Assembly: GCA_965224525.1 (NCBI GenBank)
Contig: OZ245050.1
Span: forward strand, 4,774,001 to 4,838,000
Source of the DNA: Granulosicoccus sp036478565
Lineage (GTDB): Bacteria; Pseudomonadota; Gammaproteobacteria; Granulosicoccales; Granulosicoccaceae
DNA: 64,000 nucleotides
Reading direction: 5' to 3'
Position 1 is the stretch's first letter; the number at the start of each line of letters is the position of its first letter. The notes beneath the pieces were generated by a model. It was not told the DNA's origin and searched no databases. It saw nothing but the letters and a program-made list of their open reading frames with translations. Made by a program: the position numbers and the translations under genes. Below are positions 52,019-61,400 of this stretch, piece after piece.

Positions 52019-52812
52019 CAAACTAACTCTGATCCGGGCGCTTTGGCTAGACGGGTATAGAGCAAATCGTACACCGAATGTCCGAGGCGTTGACCACGAC
52101 GCTCAAAGCGAGTCAGGCATCGGTAGTCGGGGCGGCTGGCGAACTCTCCGGCGCTTGCAGAGTTACTAAAGCGCGTGTCGTGGTCCAGCAAGGATTGAAT
52201 CCACAGCGCATAGTCTTCCCAGTCAGTGGCGCAGTGCAATACGCCGTTGCTGCACAGGCCGGCGGCAACGGCGTCAAGAAAATCAGCCTGTACGATTCGC
52301 CGTTTGTGGTGTCGTTTTTTGTGCCAGGGGTCTGGGAACAGCAGCAGAACCCTGGCCAGTGAAGCAGGTGAGAGCATTTGTTCCAGCACTTCCATGGCAT
52401 CGTGCTGAATGATACGGACATTGCTTAGCGCGCGCTGTTTGATGCCAATGAGCGCATGCCCAACGCCTGGCGCATGTACCTCTACACCCAAAAAATTGAT
52501 TGAAGGGTTGGCTTCTGCAGTATTCAGCAGTGCATCACCGTTGCCAAAGCCGATCTCCAGCCACAGATCTGCCTTGCGGCCGAAGTGGTCTTCCGGAACT
52601 ATTGGCCCGGATTGAAAAGCAATGCCAAATTTCGGCAGCAGACTGTCCAGTGCGTCATTTTGCGCGGCGGTCAGACGGCCGTTGCGAATGACGAAACTGC
52701 GGATGGAACGTTTTGTAAGGCGCATACCGGCTTGGTCAGGCGATTGGATGTCTGACGTGTACGGTGCTTCAACAGGTGACTGTGATGCTGTTTGACGGTC
52801 AGCGTCGACCAT
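52018..52812 (-). CDS. trmB: tRNA (guanine(46)-N7)-methyltransferase
   Basis: The product has 264 residues; E. coli TrmB has 239, and the extra part is an unconserved N-terminus, so a second ATG at 52725 may be the real start. It methylates G46 of tRNA with S-adenosylmethionine. The visible motifs are RSFVIRNGRLTAAQ, LWLEIGFGNGDALL (SAM site), FLGVEVHAPGVG, LLFPDPWHKKRHHKRRI and the ending SVYDLLYTRLA. Its stop overlaps the permease start by one base. Confidence 0.97.
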   Translation of the reverse strand: MVDADRQTASQSPVEAPYTSDIQSPDQAGMRLTKRSIRSFVIRNGRLTAAQNDALDSLLPKFGIAFQSGPIVPEDHFGRKADLWLEIGFGNGDALLNTAEANPSINFLGVEVHAPGVGHALIGIKQRALSNVRIIQHDAMEVLEQMLSPASLARVLLLFPDPWHKKRHHKRRIVQADFLDAVAAGLCSNGVLHCATDWEDYALWIQSLLDHDTRFSNSASAGEFASRPDYRCLTRFERRGQRLGHSVYDLLYTRLAKAPGSELV

Positions 52813-52868
52813 CTATGCTCCGGTTCGCGAGTCGCCTCGCCAAAGGCGAGCCTCTTGGATAGTCGTTA

Positions 52869-53144
52869 TCAGCGGCGACCACGGCCGCCTTTCTTGCCTC
52901 CACGACGTGGCTCTTCAAATTGCACTTTCAGGGATTTGTCTCCCATGATCTTGCCATTCAGACCAGCAATCGCGGCACGCGCTTCGTGACCTTCCATTTC
53001 GATGAAGCCGAAACCTTTACATTTGCCACTGAAAACGTCAGACGCCAGTTTGATTGATCGTACTTTGCCGAATTCGGCAAACAACTCCGTAACGGTTTCT
53101 TCGGTTGACTCCAATGGCAAACCACCAACAAACATCTTTTTCAC
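52869..53144 (-). CDS. RRM-domain RNA-binding protein
   Basis: The product has 91 residues from a GTG with GAGGT seven bases upstream. It is a single RNA recognition motif: RNP2 MFVGGL (about 4-9) and RNP1 KGFGFIEM (about 42-49), followed by a short Arg/Gly/Lys tail (RRGGKKGGRGRR). Such small proteins are common in cyanobacteria and aquatic proteobacteria and are often cold-inducible RNA chaperones. It is monocistronic, with 300 bases of non-coding sequence upstream that may carry its control region. Confidence 0.93.
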   Translation of the reverse strand: MKKMFVGGLPLESTEETVTELFAEFGKVRSIKLASDVFSGKCKGFGFIEMEGHEARAAIAGLNGKIMGDKSLKVQFEEPRRGGKKGGRGRR

Positions 53145-53444
53145 GTATTGACCTCTAGACTTGATTGTTCGGGCAACTTCGGTACAGGCCGAAGCGCGTA
53201 CGGTAGCCAGGCAGCCCGGTGTTCGGGTGCTGATCTGGCTGGCCGCAGTATTGAGCAGCGTTACTTGCCGGGCAGTTGACTCGACTTGACCTTGTGTTAG
53301 TTGATGCCGGGAACCACGAACGGCAAGGCGGTTGAGTACTAAATGCGAGCAATAGCTGATACAGCCAGTGTACTCCTTGGTGACCGCCTTTGCCAGAATA
53401 GACTCTTGTATGCCAGGTTACGATAGGGCCTGGTCGGGCTTGAT
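53145..53444. other. Non-coding region upstream of the RRM gene
   Basis: The region holds 300 bases with no supportable gene. A small hairpin (TTCGG, TACAGG, CCGAA) lies at about 53178-53193. A long 5' leader for the RRM gene is possible. Confidence 0.45.
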
Positions 53445-53789
53445 TCAACCCGCTTCACCAGCAATCAGCCGCTCCTTGGCAGCCCGCGTCAATTGCTTGA
53501 TGCCGGATTCGCGTTGGCTGGCCATTGAGCGGCTAGGCAGGCTGGCACTATAGATCAGCTCTACGGGCCGGCGGCCTCGTGTAAATCGAGCACCCCGGGT
53601 GGTCGTATTGTGCTCGTGCAGCCGCCTGGTCAGGTCAGTCGTGATGCCGGTGTACAGCGAGCCATCGGCGCACCGTAGAATATACACATGCCAGGCAGAA
53701 TCCTTGACATGATCTTTCGATGAACCGCGATGCGACTTTCGGGGCTTTGCTGCGCGTGTACGGGCAGGCGGCGTATCACTGTTTGCCAC
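53445..53789 (-). CDS. GIY-YIG nuclease superfamily protein (YhbQ-like)
   Basis: The conserved domain is short: WHVYILRCADGSLYTGITTD, RRLHEHNTTTRGARFT and the ending KQLTRAAKERLIAG, the YhbQ-like GIY-YIG pattern of about 90 residues. The start is uncertain. The GTG at 53789 gives 114 residues with a basic N-terminal extension that overlaps the tcdA coding sequence; a GTG at 53687 begins inside the first strand and would avoid overlap. No start has a clear ribosome site. Function is unknown, probably nucleic acid processing. Confidence 0.75.
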   Translation of the reverse strand: MANSDTPPARTRAAKPRKSHRGSSKDHVKDSAWHVYILRCADGSLYTGITTDLTRRLHEHNTTTRGARFTRGRRPVELIYSASLPSRSMASQRESGIKQLTRAAKERLIAGEAG

Positions 53790-54508
53790 AATTGAGAATC
53801 TGTGTGATTGGCATGGGTGGCGTTGGCTCCTGGGCGGCAGAATCGCTTGCCCGGACTGGCGTGGGGCAATTGACAATAATAGATCACGATGACATCTCGG
53901 TCAGTAATATCAATCGGCAGTTGCATGCGTTGCAAGAGACGGTCGGAATGTCCAAAGTCGACGTGATGCGCGGGCGTTTGCTGTCTATCAACCCGGAATG
54001 TGATGTCATTGCCGAGGATGATTTTCTGGCCGAGTCTAATCTCGAGCACTACCTTGATAGGCAGTTTGACGTCGTGATTGATGCCATCGACAGCATCCGT
54101 TTCAAAGCTGCAATGATCGCATTCTGTCGGCGGCGAAAAATCCGCATTATCACCACTGGCGGGGCGGGCGGGAGAACTGATCCACTGGCCGTTGGTGTCG
54201 CCGACCTATCGCGTACCTGGAATGATGCGTTGGCGGCCAAGGTGCGTTCGCGTCTGCGGGCTGATTATGGTTTCAGCAGAAATCCGCGGCGGCGTTTTGG
54301 CGTGGAATGCGTCTATTCGTCGGAGCAACCGGTGTATCCCGACAGGACAGGTGGTGTAACACATGCCAAACCCGGTGTGGCGGGTGTTCGTCTTGATTGT
54401 GAGCAGGGCTATGGGTCGGTCGCATTTGTTACCGGTACATTTGGTTTGGTAGCCGCTGCGCGGGCGGTTAATCGTGCTCTGGAGGCACGTCTGAAGGCAG
54501 GGTCGTGA
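53720..54508 (+). CDS. tcdA: tRNA threonylcarbamoyladenosine dehydratase
   Basis: The product has 262 residues, the usual length. It is an E1-like, ATP-dependent enzyme that cyclises threonylcarbamoyladenosine at position 37 of tRNA. The start FGALLRVYGQAAYHCLPQLR and the nucleotide-binding VIGMGGVGSWAAESLARTGV are diagnostic, as are IDHDDISVSNINRQLHAL and the block GVECVYSSEQPVYP. The usual downstream partners csdA and csdE are absent. Confidence 0.95.
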   Translation: MNRDATFGALLRVYGQAAYHCLPQLRICVIGMGGVGSWAAESLARTGVGQLTIIDHDDISVSNINRQLHALQETVGMSKVDVMRGRLLSINPECDVIAEDDFLAESNLEHYLDRQFDVVIDAIDSIRFKAAMIAFCRRRKIRIITTGGAGGRTDPLAVGVADLSRTWNDALAAKVRSRLRADYGFSRNPRRRFGVECVYSSEQPVYPDRTGGVTHAKPGVAGVRLDCEQGYGSVAFVTGTFGLVAAARAVNRALEARLKAGS

Positions 54509-54704
54509 TAGTGGCTGAGGCCAAAGCTTGATTGCTGAGCGCAGTAAACTACATTGTATTGGTGAACTGCGTCACGGGCGTTGGCATCAGGTCGAGCTGG
54601 CTGATCCGCTATTATGGTGAGGAAGTTGCTCGATAGAACGGGTAATTGGTCGCAAAAGTGGCAAAGCAGGGAAACCTGACAATAGCGCACCAGCAGGGTT
54701 GAAT

Positions 54705-55331
54705 ATGATCGGTTGTATCAGGCGAATTTCAGAGTGGCTGACAATCAGCGCCGTGCTGCTGCTGATCGCCTGTGGTAGCAATTCATCGACAGAGGTCGAC
54801 GCCAGCGGCCAGGTGCCAAACCCTGGTTCTGCGCCTGCCGCCGTGGATGACGTGCTCCCGACTTTGCAGTTACTTGAAGATGCCCCGCAGTTGTTGAACC
54901 CGGTACCGGATGTGGTACATACCGAAGTTTTAGCTGATTCTGGGTTGCAGGTAGCTTACACATCGGCCGAGCAGCGCAAACTGATTGACCCTCTCTATAT
55001 ATCTGCCCAATGGCAACACATGCAGTCCTGTGTCGGAGTCACCGCAGCAGCGCCATTGGTCATTATCACAATCGGGCCAGTAACGCCGTTTATGTCAAGC
55101 GATGATCTGCTTCATCACATCGATGGCACGCTGACTGCCAGCGCCAATGTGACTGGTGCTGCCGCTACCTTGCAAGTCCAGGCAGCCGATTTTGATGGTT
55201 CGCTGGGAGAGCCCGGATTTAATTTGCGATCTATCATGGGGCGGCATCTATGGTTGGGTGCTTCGCTGGCGGAAAGAGATTATCCGTATACCTGTGCTCG
55301 TGAGCCGGCTAATTCAGCCATTCGAATCTAA
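54705..55331 (+). CDS. Lipoprotein of unknown function
   Basis: The product has 208 residues from the ATG at 54705 with AGGG upstream; a TTG at 54699 gives two more residues. The signal peptide ends in LLLIAC, a good lipobox. The mature part has a Pro-rich acidic linker to about 70, then a compact region with two Cys (QSCVGVTA and YTCAREP), suggesting one disulfide. ISAQWQHMQSCVGV may be part of a small conserved fold, but no family is recognised. Confidence 0.75.
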   Translation: MIGCIRRISEWLTISAVLLLIACGSNSSTEVDASGQVPNPGSAPAAVDDVLPTLQLLEDAPQLLNPVPDVVHTEVLADSGLQVAYTSAEQRKLIDPLYISAQWQHMQSCVGVTAAAPLVIITIGPVTPFMSSDDLLHHIDGTLTASANVTGAAATLQVQAADFDGSLGEPGFNLRSIMGRHLWLGASLAERDYPYTCAREPANSAIRI

Positions 55332-55433
55332 TGGTGGACGCAACGCCTTAAAACGCCCTTATTCGCTGGAAAAAGCCGGTTTAAGAGTGTTGCAGAGGCC
55401 AGTTAGACAGCTATACTTATTTAAATCAATAGC

Positions 55434-55907
55434 TTATCGCGGTCCGACCTCGTGTTGCCCTTCGGCTTTGAACGGGATGCGTTTTGGCCAGTTGGCCAGT
55501 TTTACGGTGCCAACAACGCCGTAGTCCAGCTTCATTTCATCGCTGTCGAGCATATTGCGAAACTGTTCGAGCATTGTATTGATGCCTGCGATGACATCTA
55601 CCTCGACGAACGCTTCGCCGTTGGCGGGAATGATGACTTCATCCTTGCTGCTGCCTTCGGCAATTTTTTCCCCGGCGAAGTGCGCGCTGAAATCGAGTGA
55701 TTGCAGTGGTAGATCAAAACCGTTGGGGTTTTGCACGCGCAAGCGAAAGGCAAGTTTCTGTCGGGTCAGACTAAGATTCAGCGGTCGCACTCCCTCAACA
55801 GTAATGGTCGGTGCTTCGGGCTTCGTGCCGGGAATAATGCCGCATGCGGTTTGCAACAGGATAAGGAATACGGTGGCTGCTAACCACCGGAGTTTTCTGT
55901 GCTTCAT
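55434..55907 (-). CDS. LEA type 2 (LEA14/WHy) family lipoprotein
   Basis: The product has 157 residues. The signal sequence ends in LLQTAC, a lipobox. The mature part is a single WHy/LEA14 beta-sandwich: PTITVEGVRPLNLSLTRQKL, FRLRVQNPNGFDLPLQSLDF, IIPANGEAFVEVDV and a final VGTVKLANWPKRIPF. In plants the domain is linked to desiccation; in bacteria its role is unknown. Its start overlaps the rsmE stop (ATGA at 55904-55907), so it is the last gene of the dnaG-rsmE unit. Confidence 0.9.
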   Translation of the reverse strand: MKHRKLRWLAATVFLILLQTACGIIPGTKPEAPTITVEGVRPLNLSLTRQKLAFRLRVQNPNGFDLPLQSLDFSAHFAGEKIAEGSSKDEVIIPANGEAFVEVDVIAGINTMLEQFRNMLDSDEMKLDYGVVGTVKLANWPKRIPFKAEGQHEVGPR

Positions 55908-56728
55908 GCGAAATCACCATAGAGTGTTTGCAAGCTGGCAATGGCTGCCGGTCCTGCGGTTTCGGTTCGAAGAATTCGCGGCCCCAGTTGCGTGCGGATA
56001 AAGCCCGCATCTTCGGCCAGCTGCAATTCGTCTTCATCCAGTCCGCTTTCTGGGCCTGCAATCAGAAGAATTGAATGTTCTTGCAAGTGCTGCGGCGGTA
56101 TTACCTTTGGCGGAGCCTGTACTGATGCATTTGCATTTGCGTCAATTTCAGGTCTGTCCTGAAGCAGACCGCTGATAGCTACTGGAGCAAGAACAATACG
56201 TCGTTGCTGCTCGTTGTTAGTACTTTTACTGAAATGCAACAGGCAATCTGCAAGCGATTGGGGCATGCCTATGTCAGGCAGAAGGCTGCGACCACTCTGC
56301 TCGCTGGCGCTGATCAGGATATTTTTCCAGTGCGCGTGTTTTTTCACGGCACGCGCTGTGTCCAGCGGTGCGATGGAATGGCGGCTGTACACCGGGCAGA
56401 TACGCACAGCACCCAATTCGACAGATTGACGTACGGTGGCATCCATACGATCGCTGCGCGAAACTGCCTGAATTAATGTTATGGACACGGGTGATTCAGA
56501 AAGGACCGGCAGTTGTTGAACAATCTGTACAATCGTTTGTTTGCCGCTCTGTATGACTTCAGCAAGGTAGTCGTTGCCATCACCGTTGAACAGGATTATG
56601 CGGCTGCCAGTGTTCAGGCGCAGCACGGTACTTAAATGGTGACTGGCGCGTTTGTCGAGTGTCAGTGATTGATTCACCGACAATGCTTCAGCAAGATAAC
56701 TGCGGGCGATTCTTGCGGTGCGCTTCAT
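55904..56728 (-). CDS. rsmE: 16S rRNA (uracil(1498)-N3)-methyltransferase
   Basis: The product has 274 residues from the ATG at 56728, 17 bases after dnaG; a TTG at 56749 would overlap dnaG. E. coli RsmE has 243 residues, and the extra length lies in an insert at about 170-200 (rich in Asn and Ala). The N-terminal PUA-like domain (KRASHHLSTVLRLNTGS, ILFNGDGNDYLAEV) and the SPOUT trefoil-knot end (LLIAGPESGLDEDELQLAED, GPRILRTETAGPAAIA) are typical. Confidence 0.96.
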   Translation of the reverse strand: MKRTARIARSYLAEALSVNQSLTLDKRASHHLSTVLRLNTGSRIILFNGDGNDYLAEVIQSGKQTIVQIVQQLPVLSESPVSITLIQAVSRSDRMDATVRQSVELGAVRICPVYSRHSIAPLDTARAVKKHAHWKNILISASEQSGRSLLPDIGMPQSLADCLLHFSKSTNNEQQRRIVLAPVAISGLLQDRPEIDANANASVQAPPKVIPPQHLQEHSILLIAGPESGLDEDELQLAEDAGFIRTQLGPRILRTETAGPAAIASLQTLYGDFA

Positions 56729-56745
56729 CGTGGCGCTACAGTGTC

Positions 56746-58434
56746 TCAATTGCGCTTGATCGACATCAAGCCGATACGCATTGACGGATCAACATTGCTG
56801 GCCATGGTCTGTTGACCGAGTTTGCGTAACATGGTCAGACAGTGCGTCAACTCGGTCGTTGCCTTATCGTGGTCAAGTTCATGCGCATCCGGCAAGTACT
56901 GGCGTATGGCCAGTTTGCTCAAATAGGCGTGCGTGGAGGTATCGTCACGGAAACGCTCCAGCAACCGCGCTGTCGTAATTCCGGGCTCGCGTTCGCAATA
57001 GGCGATTAGCCGTGACAGCACACCGGCACCAGGCAGGTGCTCTTGAAAGTCGAAAGTTTCGGCTGGCTGGTCAGCCACCACATCCGGAAATTGCAATACC
57101 AGTAGCACAGTGCGACTCATCGGGCTTAGTTGGGAACTGATCTGTGGTGTTTGTACGCGGCGCGGCGCGGCTGCTCGCTCGCTACCCATGGGTAAGCCAA
57201 TCAGTGTTTCCAGGCGTCGCATTGCCAGTTGTCGGTAGACGCCGCGCGGCATGGAATTGACTAATGGTTTTGCCTTGTCTGCCAGTTGCGCCTTACCGCC
57301 CAGGCCCGTCATGTCTATGTCTTCACTGAGGTGTTGGTAGAGATAATCCACGGCAGATATGCGCTTTGCCAGCAGATCATAAAAACCGGCACGTCCTTGT
57401 TCGCTGACCACAGAGTCCGGGTCTTCGCCATCGGGCAGAAACAGAAAATGTGCATCGCGGCCATCTTCCAGGCAAGGCAGTGTAGCCACCAGTGCCCGCC
57501 ATGCCGCTGCCCGTCCGGCGCGGTCGCCGTCAAAACAGAAAACGATGGTCGGCACAATACGAAACAGGGTTTCGCTGTGTTGTTGATTGGCGGCAGTGCC
57601 GAGTGTCGCAACCGCGTTGTTGACGCCATGCTGCGCCAGAGCAACAACATCCATATAGCCTTCAACAACAATGACCAGATTGGCATCCTGTGCTGCTTTG
57701 CGAGCTTCGTACAAACCGTACAACTCACTGCCTTTATGAAATAGCGGTGTCTCTGGAGAGTTCAGGTATTTGGGTTCATCCTTACCCAGCACACGACCGC
57801 CAAACGCGATGACACGACCGCGACGATCACGAATCGGAAACATGATGCGGTGGCGAAATCGTTGATAAGGTCGCTTGCCGTTGTCACCCTGTATCAACAT
57901 ACCGGTTTTAAGCAAAGCGTTTTCGTTATCAGGAAATTCCAGCAGCAAGGCATCCCATCCGTCCGGCACATAACCGATGCCAAACCGCTTGGCGACCTCG
58001 CCACTGAGTCCACGTGTCTTCAGGTACTTGATGGCCTCTTCGGATTCACGCAGCTGCCCCTGGTAGAAGGCCGAAACAGATTCGAGCAAGGCGTACAGTG
58101 GTTTGTTGTCACTGCGTTGCCTGGAGGCATCCTCATCGCGAGGCACGTCCATACCGACGCTGTCGGCCAGCGTTTCGATAGCGTCAACGAAATGCATGTT
58201 TTCGTATTCCATCAGAAAGCTGATGGCGTTGCCGCTAACGCTGCAGCCGAAGCAGTGATAGAACTGTTTTTGCTGGCTAACCGAGAAGGAGGGCGTTTTT
58301 TCGTTGTGGAACGGACAACAGGCCATCCAGTTGTTGCCCGCTTTTTTCAGCGTTACGCGGGCATTGATAACATCGACGAGGTCTACTCGTGTGAGTAGTT
58401 CGTCGATGAAGTGTTGAGGGATTTTTCCAACCAT
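56746..58434 (-). CDS. dnaG: DNA primase
   Basis: The product has 562 residues; E. coli DnaG has 581. It makes RNA primers at the replication fork. The N-terminal CHC2 zinc finger is CPFHNEKTPSFSVSQQKQFY and HCFGC (about 40-64). The TOPRIM core shows VVEGYMDVVALAQHG and FDGDRAGRAAAWRAL. The C-terminal helicase-binding domain is short. The usual neighbours rpsU and rpoD are absent; here it follows gltB at 19 bases and precedes rsmE. Confidence 0.98.
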   Translation of the reverse strand: MVGKIPQHFIDELLTRVDLVDVINARVTLKKAGNNWMACCPFHNEKTPSFSVSQQKQFYHCFGCSVSGNAISFLMEYENMHFVDAIETLADSVGMDVPRDEDASRQRSDNKPLYALLESVSAFYQGQLRESEEAIKYLKTRGLSGEVAKRFGIGYVPDGWDALLLEFPDNENALLKTGMLIQGDNGKRPYQRFRHRIMFPIRDRRGRVIAFGGRVLGKDEPKYLNSPETPLFHKGSELYGLYEARKAAQDANLVIVVEGYMDVVALAQHGVNNAVATLGTAANQQHSETLFRIVPTIVFCFDGDRAGRAAAWRALVATLPCLEDGRDAHFLFLPDGEDPDSVVSEQGRAGFYDLLAKRISAVDYLYQHLSEDIDMTGLGGKAQLADKAKPLVNSMPRGVYRQLAMRRLETLIGLPMGSERAAAPRRVQTPQISSQLSPMSRTVLLVLQFPDVVADQPAETFDFQEHLPGAGVLSRLIAYCEREPGITTARLLERFRDDTSTHAYLSKLAIRQYLPDAHELDHDKATTELTHCLTMLRKLGQQTMASNVDPSMRIGLMSIKRN

Positions 58435-58453
58435 TGTCTGACACTATAAAGCG

Positions 58454-61400
58454 TTACGCAGCACGACCAAGTGTTTCCAGCAACTCACCAAGCTCCGCAG
58501 CTTTTGGTTTGATCATCCAGAAGCGTGAGGCAAGACTGTAGAAATCGTCGCTCAATTGCTGACCGAGCGAACTGCCGGTTTCGCGTACGTGATCCTCGAT
58601 TAATTGCTGTAAGTGATTCTTGTAGCGTTCCATTGCTTCCGCGTGCAAGCGGTGTATGTCGATCAGCTCATGGTTGTAGCGATCAACAAAGACGTTATTG
58701 GGGTCAAAAACGAACGCCAGGCCGCCCGTCATGCCAGCGCCGAAGTTGACGCCGGTCTCACCCAGCACCACGACACAGCCGCCTGTCATGTATTCGCAGC
58801 CGTGGTCACCGATACCTTCAATGACCGCCGTTGCACCACTGTTTCTGACTGCGAAACGCTCGCCACCAAGACCTGCAGCGTACAGATTGCCGCCGGTTGC
58901 ACCATACAGACAGGTATTGCCGACGATAGTCGAATCACGCCCGGTATAGCGCGCATCGGCGGGCGGGCGAATAATGATCTTGCCGCCAGCCATACCCTTG
59001 CCAACGTAGTCATTGGCATCGCCGTCCAGGTACAGATGCAAACCACCGGCATTCCAGACACCAAAGGATTGTCCGGCAGTACCCTTGCAGTGGATGTTGA
59101 TGGGCACATCGCTCATGCCGCTATCCCCGTGCAATCTGGCGATTTCACCGGACAGGCGAGCACCAATAGATCGGTTGATATTTTTTATGTCGTAGTGAAA
59201 ATCGCCGCCCGATTTCTTTGCTATGGCGTTTTTGCAATCGGCTACCATCTGTTCAGCCAGCAAGCCACGGTCGTGCGGTTCATTGCGAGCCATTGTGCAG
59301 AAACGTGGTGCATCATCCGGCACGCCTCCGGTAGACAGCAGCGGGCTCAGATCCAGCCGTGACTGGCGTTGCGTTTGGCCTTTTGCCGGGGTCAGAAATT
59401 CCGGATGGCCAATGATATCTTCCAGCGAACGCACACCCAGCGCTGCAAGATGGTGTCTGACATCTTCAGCGACAAAACGCATGTAGTTCATGACCTTTTC
59501 AACATCACCGTTGAAGTGACGCATGCGCAGCACCTTGTGTTGCGTGGCAATGCCGGTGGCGCAGTTGTTCAAATGGCAGATGCGCAGAAACTTGCAGCCC
59601 ATTGCAATCATCGGTCCTGTGCCAAAGCCAAAGCTCTCGGCTCCGAGGCTGGCAGCCTTGATGACATCCAGACCGGTCTTTAGTCCGCCATCGGTTTGCA
59701 CACGCACCTTGGCGCGCAGGTTGTTGGCGCGTAAAACCTGATGGGTTTCAGACATACCAAGCTCCCAGGCAGAACCGGCGTATTTAACGCTGGTCAGTGG
59801 GGATGCACCCGTGCCGCCATCGTAACCGGAGATGGTGATGAGATCGGCATAGGCTTTGGCAACACCTGCGGCGATGGTGCCAACACCGGCTTCTGCGACC
59901 AGTTTTACTGAAACCAGTGCTTCCGGATTAACCTGCTTCAGGTCGAAAATCAACTGAGCAAGGTCCTCGATGGAGTAAATGTCGTGATGTGGTGGCGGGG
60001 AAATCAATGCCACGCCCGGATTGCTGTGGCGCAACCTGGCAATCATGCTATTGACTTTGTGCCCGGGTAGTTGGCCCCCTTCGCCGGGCTTTGCGCCTTG
60101 AGCAATCTTGATTTGCAAGACTTCGGCATTCACCAGGTAGTGCGGTGTGACACCAAAACGCCCGGATGCTATTTGCTTGATTTTCGACATCTTCAAGGTG
60201 CCGTAGCGCGCCTCGTCTTCACCGCCTTCGCCGGAGTTGGATCGGCCGCCCAAACGATTCATGGCCTCGGCCAGTGTTTCATGTGCTTCGGGTGACAGAG
60301 CGCCGAGTGACATACCGGCAGAATCAAAGCGGCGAAAGATCACCTCCGCCGGTTCGACTTCTTCAAGTGGTACCGGCGCGCCCTGCGGTACCAGTGTCAG
60401 CAGGTCTCGCAGCATGGCAGGACGTCGGCCGTCGACCGTGTTCGAGTAGGTTTTGTAGTCCTCGAAGTCGCCGCTGCTGACTGCCGCCTGCAGTTGCTGC
60501 ACCACATCCGGGTTATAGGCGTGGTATTCGCCGCCATGGATGTATTTCAGCAATCCGCCCTGGCTGATGTCTTTTTGCGGATTGAACGCAACTTCAGCGA
60601 GTATCTTCTGATCAGTTTCCAGGTCGTCGAAATTCATGCCCTGAATGCGCGAGGTGGTATCGACAAAGCAGCGCTCGACCACGTTCGAGGACAGGCCGAT
60701 GATCTCGTACAGCTGGGCGCCACGGTAGCTGGAGATGGTGGAGATGCCCATCTTCGACAGTATTTTCATCAATCCCTTGTTGATGCCCTTGCGATAGTTC
60801 TGTTCAAGTTGCGCGGCGTCTTCTGTTTGAATTTCTCCGCGTCTGACCATGCCCTGAATGCTTTCGTAGGCAAGGTAGGGGATAACACAGGTTGCGCCAT
60901 AGCCGACCAGTACGGCGACCTGGTGTGAGTCGCGTGCCGTGCCGGTTTCGACAATCAGGTTGGCATCGGTACGACAGCCAGCTTTGATCAACCCATGATG
61001 TACAGCGCCGGTGGCAAGCAGGGCATGAACGGGTAACAGTCCGGCTTCTATGTCACGATCGCTGAGCACAATAAGTACCTTGTGCTTTTCATGTACAGAT
61101 CGAACCGCAGTCACTGTGAGCCGCTCAAGCACTTGCTCAAGGGTTTCATCAGACGGATCGTATTGCAGACTGAGTTGAACGTTTGAGTAGCCTGGCTCAT
61201 CGTCCATAGCGATCAGGGTGTCGAACTTCTGCTGCGATAACACGGGGGACCGCACCAGCAGTCGATTCGCATGGTGGTGTGTTTCTCGAAACAGATTTTT
61301 CTCGCGACCAAGGCATGTTTCAAGCGACATGACAATGGTTTCACGCAAAGGGTCTATCGGCGGGTTGGTGACCTGCGCAAACTGCTGGCGAAAACTGTCA

